From assembly GCA_903900335.1 (NCBI GenBank), contig CAIUMP010000057.1, forward strand, positions 1 to 35,640: a DNA stretch of 35,640 bases, read 5' to 3'. A program made the position numbers and the translations under genes. The DNA comes from an uncultured Ignavibacteriota bacterium (lineage in GTDB: Bacteria; Bacteroidota; Ignavibacteria; Palsa-1295). This document shows positions 17,231 to 24,679 of the stretch, piece by piece (position 1 is the first letter of the stretch; every line of letters begins with the position of its first letter). The notes below the pieces were generated by a model. The model worked only from the letters and a program-made list of their open reading frames with translations. It was not told the DNA's origin and made no database searches.

Positions 17231-18004
17231 ATTTCCCGTTGTTGGGCTAGATTCGCCCGAGCCGTATCCCGAAACCAAATTCGGGGAGGTCTTCGTACCC
17301 AGTTCCACATGATAGACTCTCTTGCGTGGTTCGTGTGAGCCACTGTCCTCAAGGTGGATTTCAAATGCAGAAGTGTTATCCGTTGTCCCGATGAAATGAC
17401 TCGGAACAGAAGTACCTGTGTTTCCCGTCTCGCCCCAATAATCCGGTGCTGAACTAACCGGCGTGCTCCGAAGGGGCAGGTCGGCTGTTATCGCTTGTGT
17501 CAGGGAGTCGTAATGGAATTGAATTCCTCCTTCCGACGAGAGGTTGAGTGCTCCGCCCTTCGTTGAAACTCGTTGTCCATCAAGATTTACTTGTGAGACA
17601 TAATCCGTAGCCAGCTTACTCGCTGTGATCGAATGATCCGCGACATTCATCGCAAACGGAACTGTGCCGAGCCTTGCGAGCGGTCTCGTTTCAGCCGTGC
17701 CGTTTATGCGTGTACCAACCCATACAGGCTCGTCCATGTCGGTGGCCTTCGGTAGTGCCTGGTTAGAGCCAAGTGCTATATTGAAGATACCTTTTCGCAC
17801 TTCTGTCGCATACGTATCCTGCCAGAGCGGGTGCGCCCCGTTCTCGTCAGAATAGAATGTAACCGTGATAGAATAAGTGCCGCTATCCACAGGCATTCCC
17901 GCTTCGTTGGCGAGCGTGCCTTGGTAACTTATCGTCTGGGATTGCGCTCGAACGCCGTATGCGGAGCAGCAGAGAATTGTAAGGAACAATAGGACATGTT
18001 TCAT
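17228..18004 (-). CDS. IGGG-N repeat surface protein, N-terminal part (258 aa)
   Basis: ATG 18004 begins a signal peptide (VLLFLTILCCSAYGVRAQ). It is followed by the domain that heads many secreted stalk or tail-fibre-like proteins: ISYQGTLANEAGMPVDSGTY, LWQDTYATEVRKGIFNIALG, then ARLGTVPFAMNVADHSI. Residues about 150-258 are a linker ending SSPTTGN before TAA 17228-17230. The frame then runs on without a shift into the IGGG repeats, so this is very likely the front of a single 1054-codon gene. If the stop is real, the cell secretes a stalkless 258-aa head. The divergent XRE regulator gene starts 89 bp away and is a possible local regulator. Confidence 0.7.
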   Translation of the reverse strand: MKHVLLFLTILCCSAYGVRAQSQTISYQGTLANEAGMPVDSGTYSITVTFYSDENGAHPLWQDTYATEVRKGIFNIALGSNQALPKATDMDEPVWVGTRINGTAETRPLARLGTVPFAMNVADHSITASKLATDYVSQVNLDGQRVSTKGGALNLSSEGGIQFHYDSLTQAITADLPLRSTPVSSAPDYWGETGNTGTSVPSHFIGTTDNTSAFEIHLEDSGSHEPRKRVYHVELGTKTSPNLVSGYGSGESSPTTGN

Positions 18005-18092
18005 GATTGTGTCTTGTGTAAAGTGTCAAACTAGGATTCGCTTGATTTTTATGTAATAAGGCTAACTATGCGAATATAGTACATTTTCACCC

Positions 18093-18305
18093 GTGAATTA
18101 CAAAAAGACCGTCGGTGAAAATATCAGAGCACTACGCATTGCTAAGGGCTGGACTCAAGAAAAACTTGCTGTTCGCTGTGAGCTTAGCTTTGAATATGTG
18201 AATCGCCTCGAAAATGGTCACGTCAATGTAAGTGTCGGCACCCTCCTCAAAATCTCCAAAGCTCTTCGTTCCGCTGTCATCGACCTTCTAAAAGGTCTCG
18301 ATTGA
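18093..18305 (+). CDS. Small XRE-family HTH transcriptional regulator
   Basis: The product is 70 aa from GTG 18093 and is almost entirely one Cro/C1-type helix-turn-helix domain. GENIRALRIAKGWTQEKLA covers helices 1-2, LSFEYVNRLENGHVNVSVG the recognition helix and turn, and TLLKISKALR the following helix. There is no sensor or peptidase domain. It is divergent from the IGGG-repeat gene across an 88-base gap, the usual arrangement for a small autoregulator or local regulator. AT-rich sequence with TATAGT (18075-18080) lies just upstream and may be a -10 element giving a very short leader. Targets are unknown. Confidence 0.85.
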   Translation: MNYKKTVGENIRALRIAKGWTQEKLAVRCELSFEYVNRLENGHVNVSVGTLLKISKALRSAVIDLLKGLD

Positions 18306-18378
18306 TCCCCCGCACTCTCACAGCCGCGCGGGTGTTCTGCGGTTCGCATTCAACAAAAGCCTGGAAGACAAGACAACT

Positions 18379-19116
18379 ATGCCACATTGGAATCGCGCGC
18401 TCGTTATCGGCGCTTCATCGGGAATCGGGAAGGCGCTGGCAGAACAGCTCCTGAAGGACGGCGCGTCCGTCGCTATGATCGCGCGGCGCAAAGAGCCACT
18501 GGATGAGATCGCGAGCAAAGCTCCATCCGGCAAAGCGTTCGTCTATCCGCACGATGTCACCGATTACGACACGACCGAGGCGCTCTTTCAGCAGATCACC
18601 AAAGATCTCGGCGGACTCGACCTCGTCATCTACAACTCTGGCGTGATGTTCGCGAGTGAGGAGAACGAGTTCAACTTAAAGAAAGACCGCGAGATGATCG
18701 AGGTCAATGTCACGGCGGCCTTCGCGTGGCTGAACGAGGCGGCTCGGCGCTTTCAGCAGACTAAGAGCGGTACGATCGTCGGGATTTCGTCCGTCGCTGG
18801 TGATCGCGGTCGCCGCGCAAACCCGGCGTATTGCACCACGAAGGCCGCGCTCACAACCTATCTCGAATCGCTGCGAAACCGACTCTCGAAATACGGCGTA
18901 AAAGTCGTCACGATCAAACCCGGATTTATCGACACCGAAATGACACGCGGCAAGCCCGGACTCTTCTGGCTTATCTCCGCCGACAAAGCCGCACAGATTA
19001 TTCTGAACGCCGCGCGCAAGGGAAAATCAACCGCGTATGTACCTGGCCGCTGGCGTTATGTATCGCTCATCCTGCGGCACATTCCGTCGTTCATCTTTAA
19101 GCATTTGCCTGTTTGA
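18379..19116 (+). CDS. dprE2: DprE2-like SDR: decaprenylphosphoryl-2-keto-ribose reductase homologue
   Basis: The product is 245 aa, a classical short-chain dehydrogenase with GASSGIG (11-17) for NAD(P), NSG (86-88), N110, S138, Y151 and K155 (YCTTK). It resembles mycobacterial DprE2 (Rv3791) beyond the general SDR core: GDRGRRANPAY precedes the active-site helix (GERVRRAN in DprE2), and the C-terminus RYVSLILRHIPSFIFKHLPV matches the DprE2 ending [20 protein letters not shown] as I remember it. It would reduce the 2-keto intermediate to polyprenyl-phospho-arabinofuranose. The stop TGA shares its A with the ATG of the DprE1-like gene, so the two are translationally coupled. The pairing makes the assignment much stronger than the SDR fold alone. 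Confidence 0.85.
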   Translation: MPHWNRALVIGASSGIGKALAEQLLKDGASVAMIARRKEPLDEIASKAPSGKAFVYPHDVTDYDTTEALFQQITKDLGGLDLVIYNSGVMFASEENEFNLKKDREMIEVNVTAAFAWLNEAARRFQQTKSGTIVGISSVAGDRGRRANPAYCTTKAALTTYLESLRNRLSKYGVKVVTIKPGFIDTEMTRGKPGLFWLISADKAAQIILNAARKGKSTAYVPGRWRYVSLILRHIPSFIFKHLPV

Positions 19117-20534
19117 TGGAAGAGAGTTTTGTCTTGCCTATCGAACGCCTCGAACCGCTGAAAGGCTGGGGCGGTGCTGTGGGTGCGGCGGCGTATGTCT
19201 ATCGCCCTTCGACGGGGGGTCAACTCAAGGAGGTGTTCGCAACCGCACGCGCGACGGGCCGCACGATCACCCTTCGCGGCGCTGGCCGAAGCTATGGCGA
19301 CGCATCGCTCGGACGCGAGAACATCGTGATCGAACTGACACGGATGAATCGCATTTTGGATTGGGATCCGGTGAGTGGCATCATCACATGCGAACCGGGC
19401 GTCACCATTGAGCAAGTATGGAGATATGTTATCGAAGATGGATACTGGCCACCAGTTGTGTCCGGCACGATGTATCCAACGCTTGGTGGTGTGCTTGGGA
19501 TGAACATTCACGGTAAGAACAACTTCGTCGCGGGGCCAATCGGCGAACATGTGTGTGCATTCACATTCCTTGCGGCATCAGGCGAAGAGCTTAGCGTTGG
19601 CCGCGAGACTGACCCAGATCTGTTCTACTCCATGATAGGAAGTTTCGGAATGTTCGGCGTCTTCACTTCCATCAAGATGAAGATGAAGAAGGTCTATTCC
19701 GGTGATCTTGATGTGAAGGTTTATACGTCGGATAATTTGCATGGGCTGTTCAAGATTTACGAAGAGCGCATTCCCGAGTCGGATTATCTCGTCGGATGGA
19801 TTGACGCATTTGCAAGCGGTGATAAACTCGGACGCGCCGTTGTACATCAAGCGAATTACCTGAAACCCGGCGTCGATCCAACGCCGAAGCAATCACTTCG
19901 CGCCGCGCATCAGGATTTGCCGGATACACTCTTCGGATTCATTCCGAAGTCCATCATGTGGATCTTCCTTCGTCCATTCACTAACAATGTCGGCTTCAAG
20001 CTTGTGAATTGGGCGAAGTTCTGGTCATCGAAGATCAGTCCGAAGAAGCAGATGCGACAGGCGCATGCGGCATTTGCGTTCTTGTTGGATTACGTTCCGA
20101 ACTGGAAGAAGTCCTATGGCAAAGGCGGACTCATTCAATTTCAATCGTTCATTCCGAAGGAGTCTGCAGAGGAGGCGTTTCGTGCGCAGTTCACTGTATG
20201 TCAAAGCGTGAACATGCCGCCGTATCTCGCTGTCTTCAAGCGTCACCGTCCCGACAAGTTCTTGATGACACACGCGGTCGATGGCTTTTCACTCGCACTT
20301 GATTTCAAAGTAACCCGAAAGAACCGCGCAAAGCTCTGGAAACTCACTGAACGTTTGAACCAGATCACGCTCGATGCTGGTGGCAGATTCTACATGGCGA
20401 AGGATGCTACGTTGACACGTGAGGCATTTCGGCAATATCTTGGTGAAGAGACGCTTGCGAAGTTTGCGGCACTGAAGAAGCGGTTTGATCCGGATAATGT
20501 TTTGGTCAGCGAACTCTCGAAACGGTTGCTATAG
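19116..20534 (+). CDS. dprE1: DprE1-like FAD-dependent decaprenylphosphoryl-ribose 2-oxidase
   Basis: The product is 472 aa from ATG 19116, the usual family length. The N-terminal PCMH-type FAD domain contains LRGAGRSYGDASLG (53-66) and NIHGKNN (130-136). The C-terminal substrate domain contains WIDAFASGDKLGRAVV (228-243), GLIQFQSFIP (338-347), LAVFK (371-375) and MAKDATL (427-433). These correspond to known M. tuberculosis DprE1 landmarks, including His132 and Lys418 (here H132 and K429). The residue at the position of the drug-reactive Cys387 is Ala394 (FSLALDF against NICVDF). It would oxidise C2 of polyprenyl-phospho-ribose, with DprE2 completing the epimerisation. It converges on the glycosyltransferase operon with 18 bp between stops. 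Confidence 0.88.
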   Translation: MEESFVLPIERLEPLKGWGGAVGAAAYVYRPSTGGQLKEVFATARATGRTITLRGAGRSYGDASLGRENIVIELTRMNRILDWDPVSGIITCEPGVTIEQVWRYVIEDGYWPPVVSGTMYPTLGGVLGMNIHGKNNFVAGPIGEHVCAFTFLAASGEELSVGRETDPDLFYSMIGSFGMFGVFTSIKMKMKKVYSGDLDVKVYTSDNLHGLFKIYEERIPESDYLVGWIDAFASGDKLGRAVVHQANYLKPGVDPTPKQSLRAAHQDLPDTLFGFIPKSIMWIFLRPFTNNVGFKLVNWAKFWSSKISPKKQMRQAHAAFAFLLDYVPNWKKSYGKGGLIQFQSFIPKESAEEAFRAQFTVCQSVNMPPYLAVFKRHRPDKFLMTHAVDGFSLALDFKVTRKNRAKLWKLTERLNQITLDAGGRFYMAKDATLTREAFRQYLGEETLAKFAALKKRFDPDNVLVSELSKRLL

Positions 20535-20552
20535 GGACCTGCGCTGCACTCC

Positions 20553-22253
20553 CTACGGTTTGACGAAGACGCGGTCTCGCCAACGAAGCACAAACGCGCT
20601 ATCTAATATCTTGAAGACATCGAGATACTCCGGCATCGGCAGCCGCTCCAGATGCACCTGACGACTGACCTCCGCAAAGTCCGAACGATCGTGACGCATT
20701 AGCAATAGCACAGGTCGCGAAGTGTGAATCGGAATGAGAGAATCATATAAATTGTCCCGGTGGAATTCCCGCGCGCGCCCGACTGCTAATGCGCCGGGAT
20801 GATTGAAATCGACTTCTATATCATACGTCGTCGCACGCGGCGTCAACAAATAGCACCAGCGCGACCACCACGAAGCGATGATGACTTGGTTCGAATCATC
20901 CGCGCCATTTGCAATAAGCACCCTCAGAGTTTCGTTGTTGATGTTATCGACAGCCTGAATGCCGGAGAGATTTGTGTATTCGAACGCACGGTTAGCAAGT
21001 GTGGCATACCGCTCGCGCGAACTGGATAGGCGATTGAGCGCACCATGGACGAAGGAGTTGCGCGTGTTTTCGTTGTTGTATCGCGCTTGGCTTGTTCCGG
21101 GCCAGGGGATGAAGAACCAGAGGCAATTCGCAATCGCTGTAAAGCTGGTCAGCACAATCACATTGCGCGTAATGATGGGTCGAGTTAGGCGCAGCTTGTT
21201 CTCTGGCTTTCGCTTGGTGCGTTCGGCGAGCCAGATTGCTGCTTGATCGGTCAGAACCGCCACGATAAGAATGGCGCTTGGTACTACATTTAGCAAATAT
21301 CCCGCCTTCATGAAGAAGATCGTGAAATAGAACAGCAGTGCGGGTACCGGAAGCATCACGACATACAGAGCTTTGGCATTGACTGCATACTGTTTCACAA
21401 ACCGAACAACTCTACCAGGAAACACAGCGAGGATTAGGAGACACATGACCATTGCCGCTCCCATCCCCATTGGCAGATTGAACGCCACCTTCGCAATCAG
21501 ATCCCACTGGCTCTGCCAGCTATTGCCGAAAAGCACAGACTGCGTTTTGAAGTTGATCTCGTGTTTGGCAAACTCAAGATACGTTGCGAGGCCTCCGGAT
21601 TCGCGGAGAAGTTCTCCAAGCCAAAGAGCTGTCGTTGCAATGAATGCCAAACTCGCAAGCACGAGATGCTTCCCTCGGATGCGGCTCTTCCATAAGACAT
21701 AGACAGTCGCTGGCAGAAAAAACACGAGATCGTTTTGTCTCGCGGCTCCTGCGAGAGAGAGCAGAAGCAGAAGGAAATATGCAATGAACGTGTTGTCTTG
21801 TTGCCTCAGCAGCTTAAGTCCTGCATAGAGCATTGCGGAAGCAAAGAACGCCTCATGTGCGTAGATTGCCGCCACCTCTCCGTGAAACCAGAAGAGCGGT
21901 GTTGTCAGCCATACAATTGCGGCAATGATCGCAACACGCTCGCCTCGAAGCTGCGCAGCTGCGCGCCATAGGAACAGAACGGCTCCAATCGAGAGAAGGA
22001 GGCTAACCCAAATAAGTCCGCTATTGATGTCGCCAGTAATCCACGAGAGCAATCGCCCGGGCAGGATATGCAGTATATACCCTGGCATTTGCGGCGTTAC
22101 TTCGCGGAGATCGAAGCGGAATGTGGCGACGGCGAAGTTGATCGAATCGAATTCGAAGAACGTCTTCGCGCGAAATGGCAAGCGTGTTGCAAGCGTCGCG
22201 AGAGCGAGCGCAACGCCGGTAAGTGACCGTAATCTTCGCGCGTTAAGAGCCAT
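20553..22253 (-). CDS. GT-C-type polytopic membrane glycosyltransferase
   Basis: The product is 566 aa, with about ten membrane helices in residues 10-400 and a C-terminal soluble domain of about 165 residues. The first periplasmic loop has acidic residues (FFEFDSINFAVATFRFD), as expected for the catalytic loop of GT-C enzymes that use polyprenyl-phosphate sugars. HGEVAAIYAHEAFFASAML and GAARQNDLVFFLP resemble ArnT/PMT-like (GT39/GT83) proteins. Donor and acceptor cannot be read from sequence. Its start overlaps the AftB-like gene by 11 bp, so it belongs to the same operon and may use polyprenyl-phospho-arabinose. It could equally use another lipid-linked sugar. Confidence 0.7.
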   Translation of the reverse strand: MALNARRLRSLTGVALALATLATRLPFRAKTFFEFDSINFAVATFRFDLREVTPQMPGYILHILPGRLLSWITGDINSGLIWVSLLLSIGAVLFLWRAAAQLRGERVAIIAAIVWLTTPLFWFHGEVAAIYAHEAFFASAMLYAGLKLLRQQDNTFIAYFLLLLLSLAGAARQNDLVFFLPATVYVLWKSRIRGKHLVLASLAFIATTALWLGELLRESGGLATYLEFAKHEINFKTQSVLFGNSWQSQWDLIAKVAFNLPMGMGAAMVMCLLILAVFPGRVVRFVKQYAVNAKALYVVMLPVPALLFYFTIFFMKAGYLLNVVPSAILIVAVLTDQAAIWLAERTKRKPENKLRLTRPIITRNVIVLTSFTAIANCLWFFIPWPGTSQARYNNENTRNSFVHGALNRLSSSRERYATLANRAFEYTNLSGIQAVDNINNETLRVLIANGADDSNQVIIASWWSRWCYLLTPRATTYDIEVDFNHPGALAVGRAREFHRDNLYDSLIPIHTSRPVLLLMRHDRSDFAEVSRQVHLERLPMPEYLDVFKILDSAFVLRWRDRVFVKP

Positions 22254-23772
22254 GCTCCGCCTCCTTCACCCGATAGATGCTTAGAATGGTGTCGGCTGAT
22301 GAAGCCAAAGGCAATCGCACTCGAAACTGCGCTTGGAGCAGCAACGAATCGTGATGATGCGAGAAGAACGTAGGGTTGAGTCGATTATAGATCACAAATA
22401 GAGTAGCCCGAGCGCTACGTGCTGCTTCCCAGACCGAATCCTGATTGCTGTGAAGGGACCAGATGCTTGGCGATACGAGACCGGTGAGATCGATAACCGG
22501 ATGACCCAGATAATAACCGATCGCGCCGACATCATCCACGGCAAGAATATCAGTGGGTCGCATGTTCGTTCGAAGCCAGTCGACGGCCGCCAAGTGCTGG
22601 TCATTAATATTCCGAACGGATTCTGCTGCGATAAGCGACCAGCGCCCCGTCTCCATCGCGCCGGCGAACAGAAGTGCGAACGCAATACCTGTACGCCATC
22701 GTGTGAGATGGGTCAGCCGCTGTTCAAACGCACTCCATCCAGAGACTCCCAGTATGATGATGAGCGGGAACACGGAGAAGAAATATCTTCCATGATGACG
22801 GAATTGGGGTGCGACGAACGACTGAAGAATCGGCAATCCAACGGCGATAACGAACACGAACGTCGTGTTGTCCTTTTTCCAGGATGCAAAGAGCCCGGCA
22901 GCCGCCAACCCGAACAACACAACATTGTTGCTGGCAATCACTTTGATAGCAAACCACAAATAGTTGATGTTGGGAAGGATCGAAATGTGTGCACCTTGAA
23001 CGAGACTGGAGTGGGACATGAAATGATCCTGTGTGACCATCGGAAGCAGCAGAGCCGGGGATGCAATTGCGAGGAGCAGACATCCAACCATCGGTACATT
23101 TCGCGTGTCGGTTTGCTTTCGAATGCCGACCCACAGCCAGTCCAAGGCACAGACGACTGCCACAAAGACGAACTCCGGTCTAGCCAGTAGGCCAAGACCG
23201 AGCCACACAGCCTCGCGACCACGAAGAATGTTTCGTTGACGGGATCGCATGTGCTCCTCAACAGTTAGTAACATTAGTAGCGCCGATAGTGCCGTTTCCA
23301 TGCCACTCATGCCGCTCCAGGCAAGGCGGGAGCAAAGCACAGCGGCCCAGCCAGCGATCCGGGCATGCGACTCCGAAAGGCCGAAGACATCTCGAGAAGC
23401 GCGGTAGACTCCTGGGGCAATAATAAGGTAGCTAAGAATGGAAAGGGTTATAGCGATTAGCTCAAGTCTGCTTGTGAACAGGCCTCCAATCGCGATCAGA
23501 GATACCCACAACGGTGATGTATCAGCCGTCAGCGTCTCCCCGGGATTGAACGAGAAGCTATATCCGTGCAGGAGATTGCTCGCATACTGGCAATGGATAT
23601 AGACATCATCAAGCGGCACTCCAACGAGAGAAACATAATTGACCGTGGGAGGTGTGCCACTCTGAAGCATCAGGAATTGAGTAGCACCAAAACAGATCAT
23701 GGTGAGAACTCCTCCGAGAACCAGAAAAGCCTCGATACGGTATCGACGAAAGAGGGTTGCGATGCTTTGCAC
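22243..23772 (-). CDS. AftB-like GT-C arabinofuranosyltransferase homologue
   Basis: The product is 509 aa and polytopic. The first loop, VPLDDVYIHCQYASNLLHGY (52-71), then FNPGET and TSPLWV, matches the pattern of mycobacterial AftB (Rv3805c) and relatives (DDAYI...RYA.NL..G....FNPGE...T.PLW). The acidic pair D55-D56 is the expected catalytic position. The C-terminal soluble domain has DDVGAIGYYLG then VIDLTGLVSP (413-435), also typical. AftB transfers arabinofuranose from decaprenyl-phospho-arabinose to arabinan ends. The start is GTG 23772, 3 bp after the UbiA-like stop, the same neighbour relationship as Rv3805c-Rv3806c in mycobacteria. Family membership is fairly firm; the sugar and acceptor are inferred. 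Confidence 0.72.
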   Translation of the reverse strand: MQSIATLFRRYRIEAFLVLGGVLTMICFGATQFLMLQSGTPPTVNYVSLVGVPLDDVYIHCQYASNLLHGYSFSFNPGETLTADTSPLWVSLIAIGGLFTSRLELIAITLSILSYLIIAPGVYRASRDVFGLSESHARIAGWAAVLCSRLAWSGMSGMETALSALLMLLTVEEHMRSRQRNILRGREAVWLGLGLLARPEFVFVAVVCALDWLWVGIRKQTDTRNVPMVGCLLLAIASPALLLPMVTQDHFMSHSSLVQGAHISILPNINYLWFAIKVIASNNVVLFGLAAAGLFASWKKDNTTFVFVIAVGLPILQSFVAPQFRHHGRYFFSVFPLIIILGVSGWSAFEQRLTHLTRWRTGIAFALLFAGAMETGRWSLIAAESVRNINDQHLAAVDWLRTNMRPTDILAVDDVGAIGYYLGHPVIDLTGLVSPSIWSLHSNQDSVWEAARSARATLFVIYNRLNPTFFSHHHDSLLLQAQFRVRLPLASSADTILSIYRVKEAEHGS

Positions 23773-23775
23773 CGC

Positions 23776-24666
23776 TTACTTCATATAAATGATCGTGAAC
23801 ATCGCAAGAGCGTAGGCGATGAAATTGAGAATCATCGGGACATCCGAAAGTACCACTTCGGTGGGGTTCTCGCCGAGGTTCTTCTGGTGCAGAAGATAGA
23901 GATAGCGAAAGACACCATAAAGAACGAAAGGGGTTGTGAGGATAAGATTCTCCGTGCCAAACATCTTCACCGTTCGCTCGGAGACGGTGTAAAGCGCGTA
24001 GCTAAAGACGAAACCGCCCGCGCAGATCGTTAGCATCTGCTCGACGAACGCCACGGAGTAGTGCTCCAACACTTTGCGTGTATCAAAACTTTTGCCGTCT
24101 GAATCCTTCGTGCTAAGCGCGACGAGTTCGCTTCGCCGCTTCGCAACTCCCAAGAATAGCGAGAGAAACATCGTGGTCAGCAGAAGCCATGAGCTTCGCG
24201 GAACATCCAGCACGAATGCCCCGCCTATGACTCTCAGCATGAAGCCAATCGCGATCACAAATACATCAATGAGCACAAGGTGCTTCAGATAAAAGCTGTA
24301 GGCAAGGTTCATCGCGAGATAGACCGCGAGACATGCCGTGAAACGAACATCGAGACCAGCCACGATGCCCGCAACAATTGCGATCAATACTACTGCGATC
24401 AACGATGCTTGGGTGATCGAGATTTCGCCCGAGGCGATAGGGCGTAACCGCTTCTTGGGATGCGCGCGGTCGCGCTCGCGATCGGCCATATCGTTGACAA
24501 CATAGACGAAGCTCGCCATGAAGCTAAACGCGAAGAAGCCTCTGAGTGAAAGCAACACGAAACTGGGATCGAGCAAGTGCTGCGAAAATACCAGCGCCGT
24601 GAAGACGAAGAGATTCTTCGTCCACTGTTTGGGACGGATAAGGCGAAGAACGGCGCTGGGTGACAT
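23776..24666 (-). CDS. ubiA: UbiA-family polyprenyl-phosphate phosphoribosyltransferase (DPPR synthase-like)
   Basis: The product is 296 aa from ATG 24666; GTG 24699 would add 11 unlikely residues and overlap the upstream gene. It is a polytopic UbiA prenyltransferase fold. LRLIRPKQWTKNLFVF opens the first helix. NDMADRERD (58-66) is the Mg-diphosphate NDxxDxxxD site, followed by HPKKRLRPIASG. The second acidic loop, normally DxxxD, is less obvious. RPKQW..N and HPKKR.RPIASG are characteristic of the decaprenyl-phosphate 5-phosphoribosyltransferase branch (Rv3806c), which puts phosphoribose from PRPP onto polyprenyl phosphate, rather than the quinone branch. With DprE1 and DprE2 in the same neighbourhood this is the committed step. 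The intermediate phosphatase was not seen here. Confidence 0.85.
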   Translation of the reverse strand: MSPSAVLRLIRPKQWTKNLFVFTALVFSQHLLDPSFVLLSLRGFFAFSFMASFVYVVNDMADRERDRAHPKKRLRPIASGEISITQASLIAVVLIAIVAGIVAGLDVRFTACLAVYLAMNLAYSFYLKHLVLIDVFVIAIGFMLRVIGGAFVLDVPRSSWLLLTTMFLSLFLGVAKRRSELVALSTKDSDGKSFDTRKVLEHYSVAFVEQMLTICAGGFVFSYALYTVSERTVKMFGTENLILTTPFVLYGVFRYLYLLHQKNLGENPTEVVLSDVPMILNFIAYALAMFTIIYMK

Positions 24667-24679
24667 TATGCGGTTGGTG

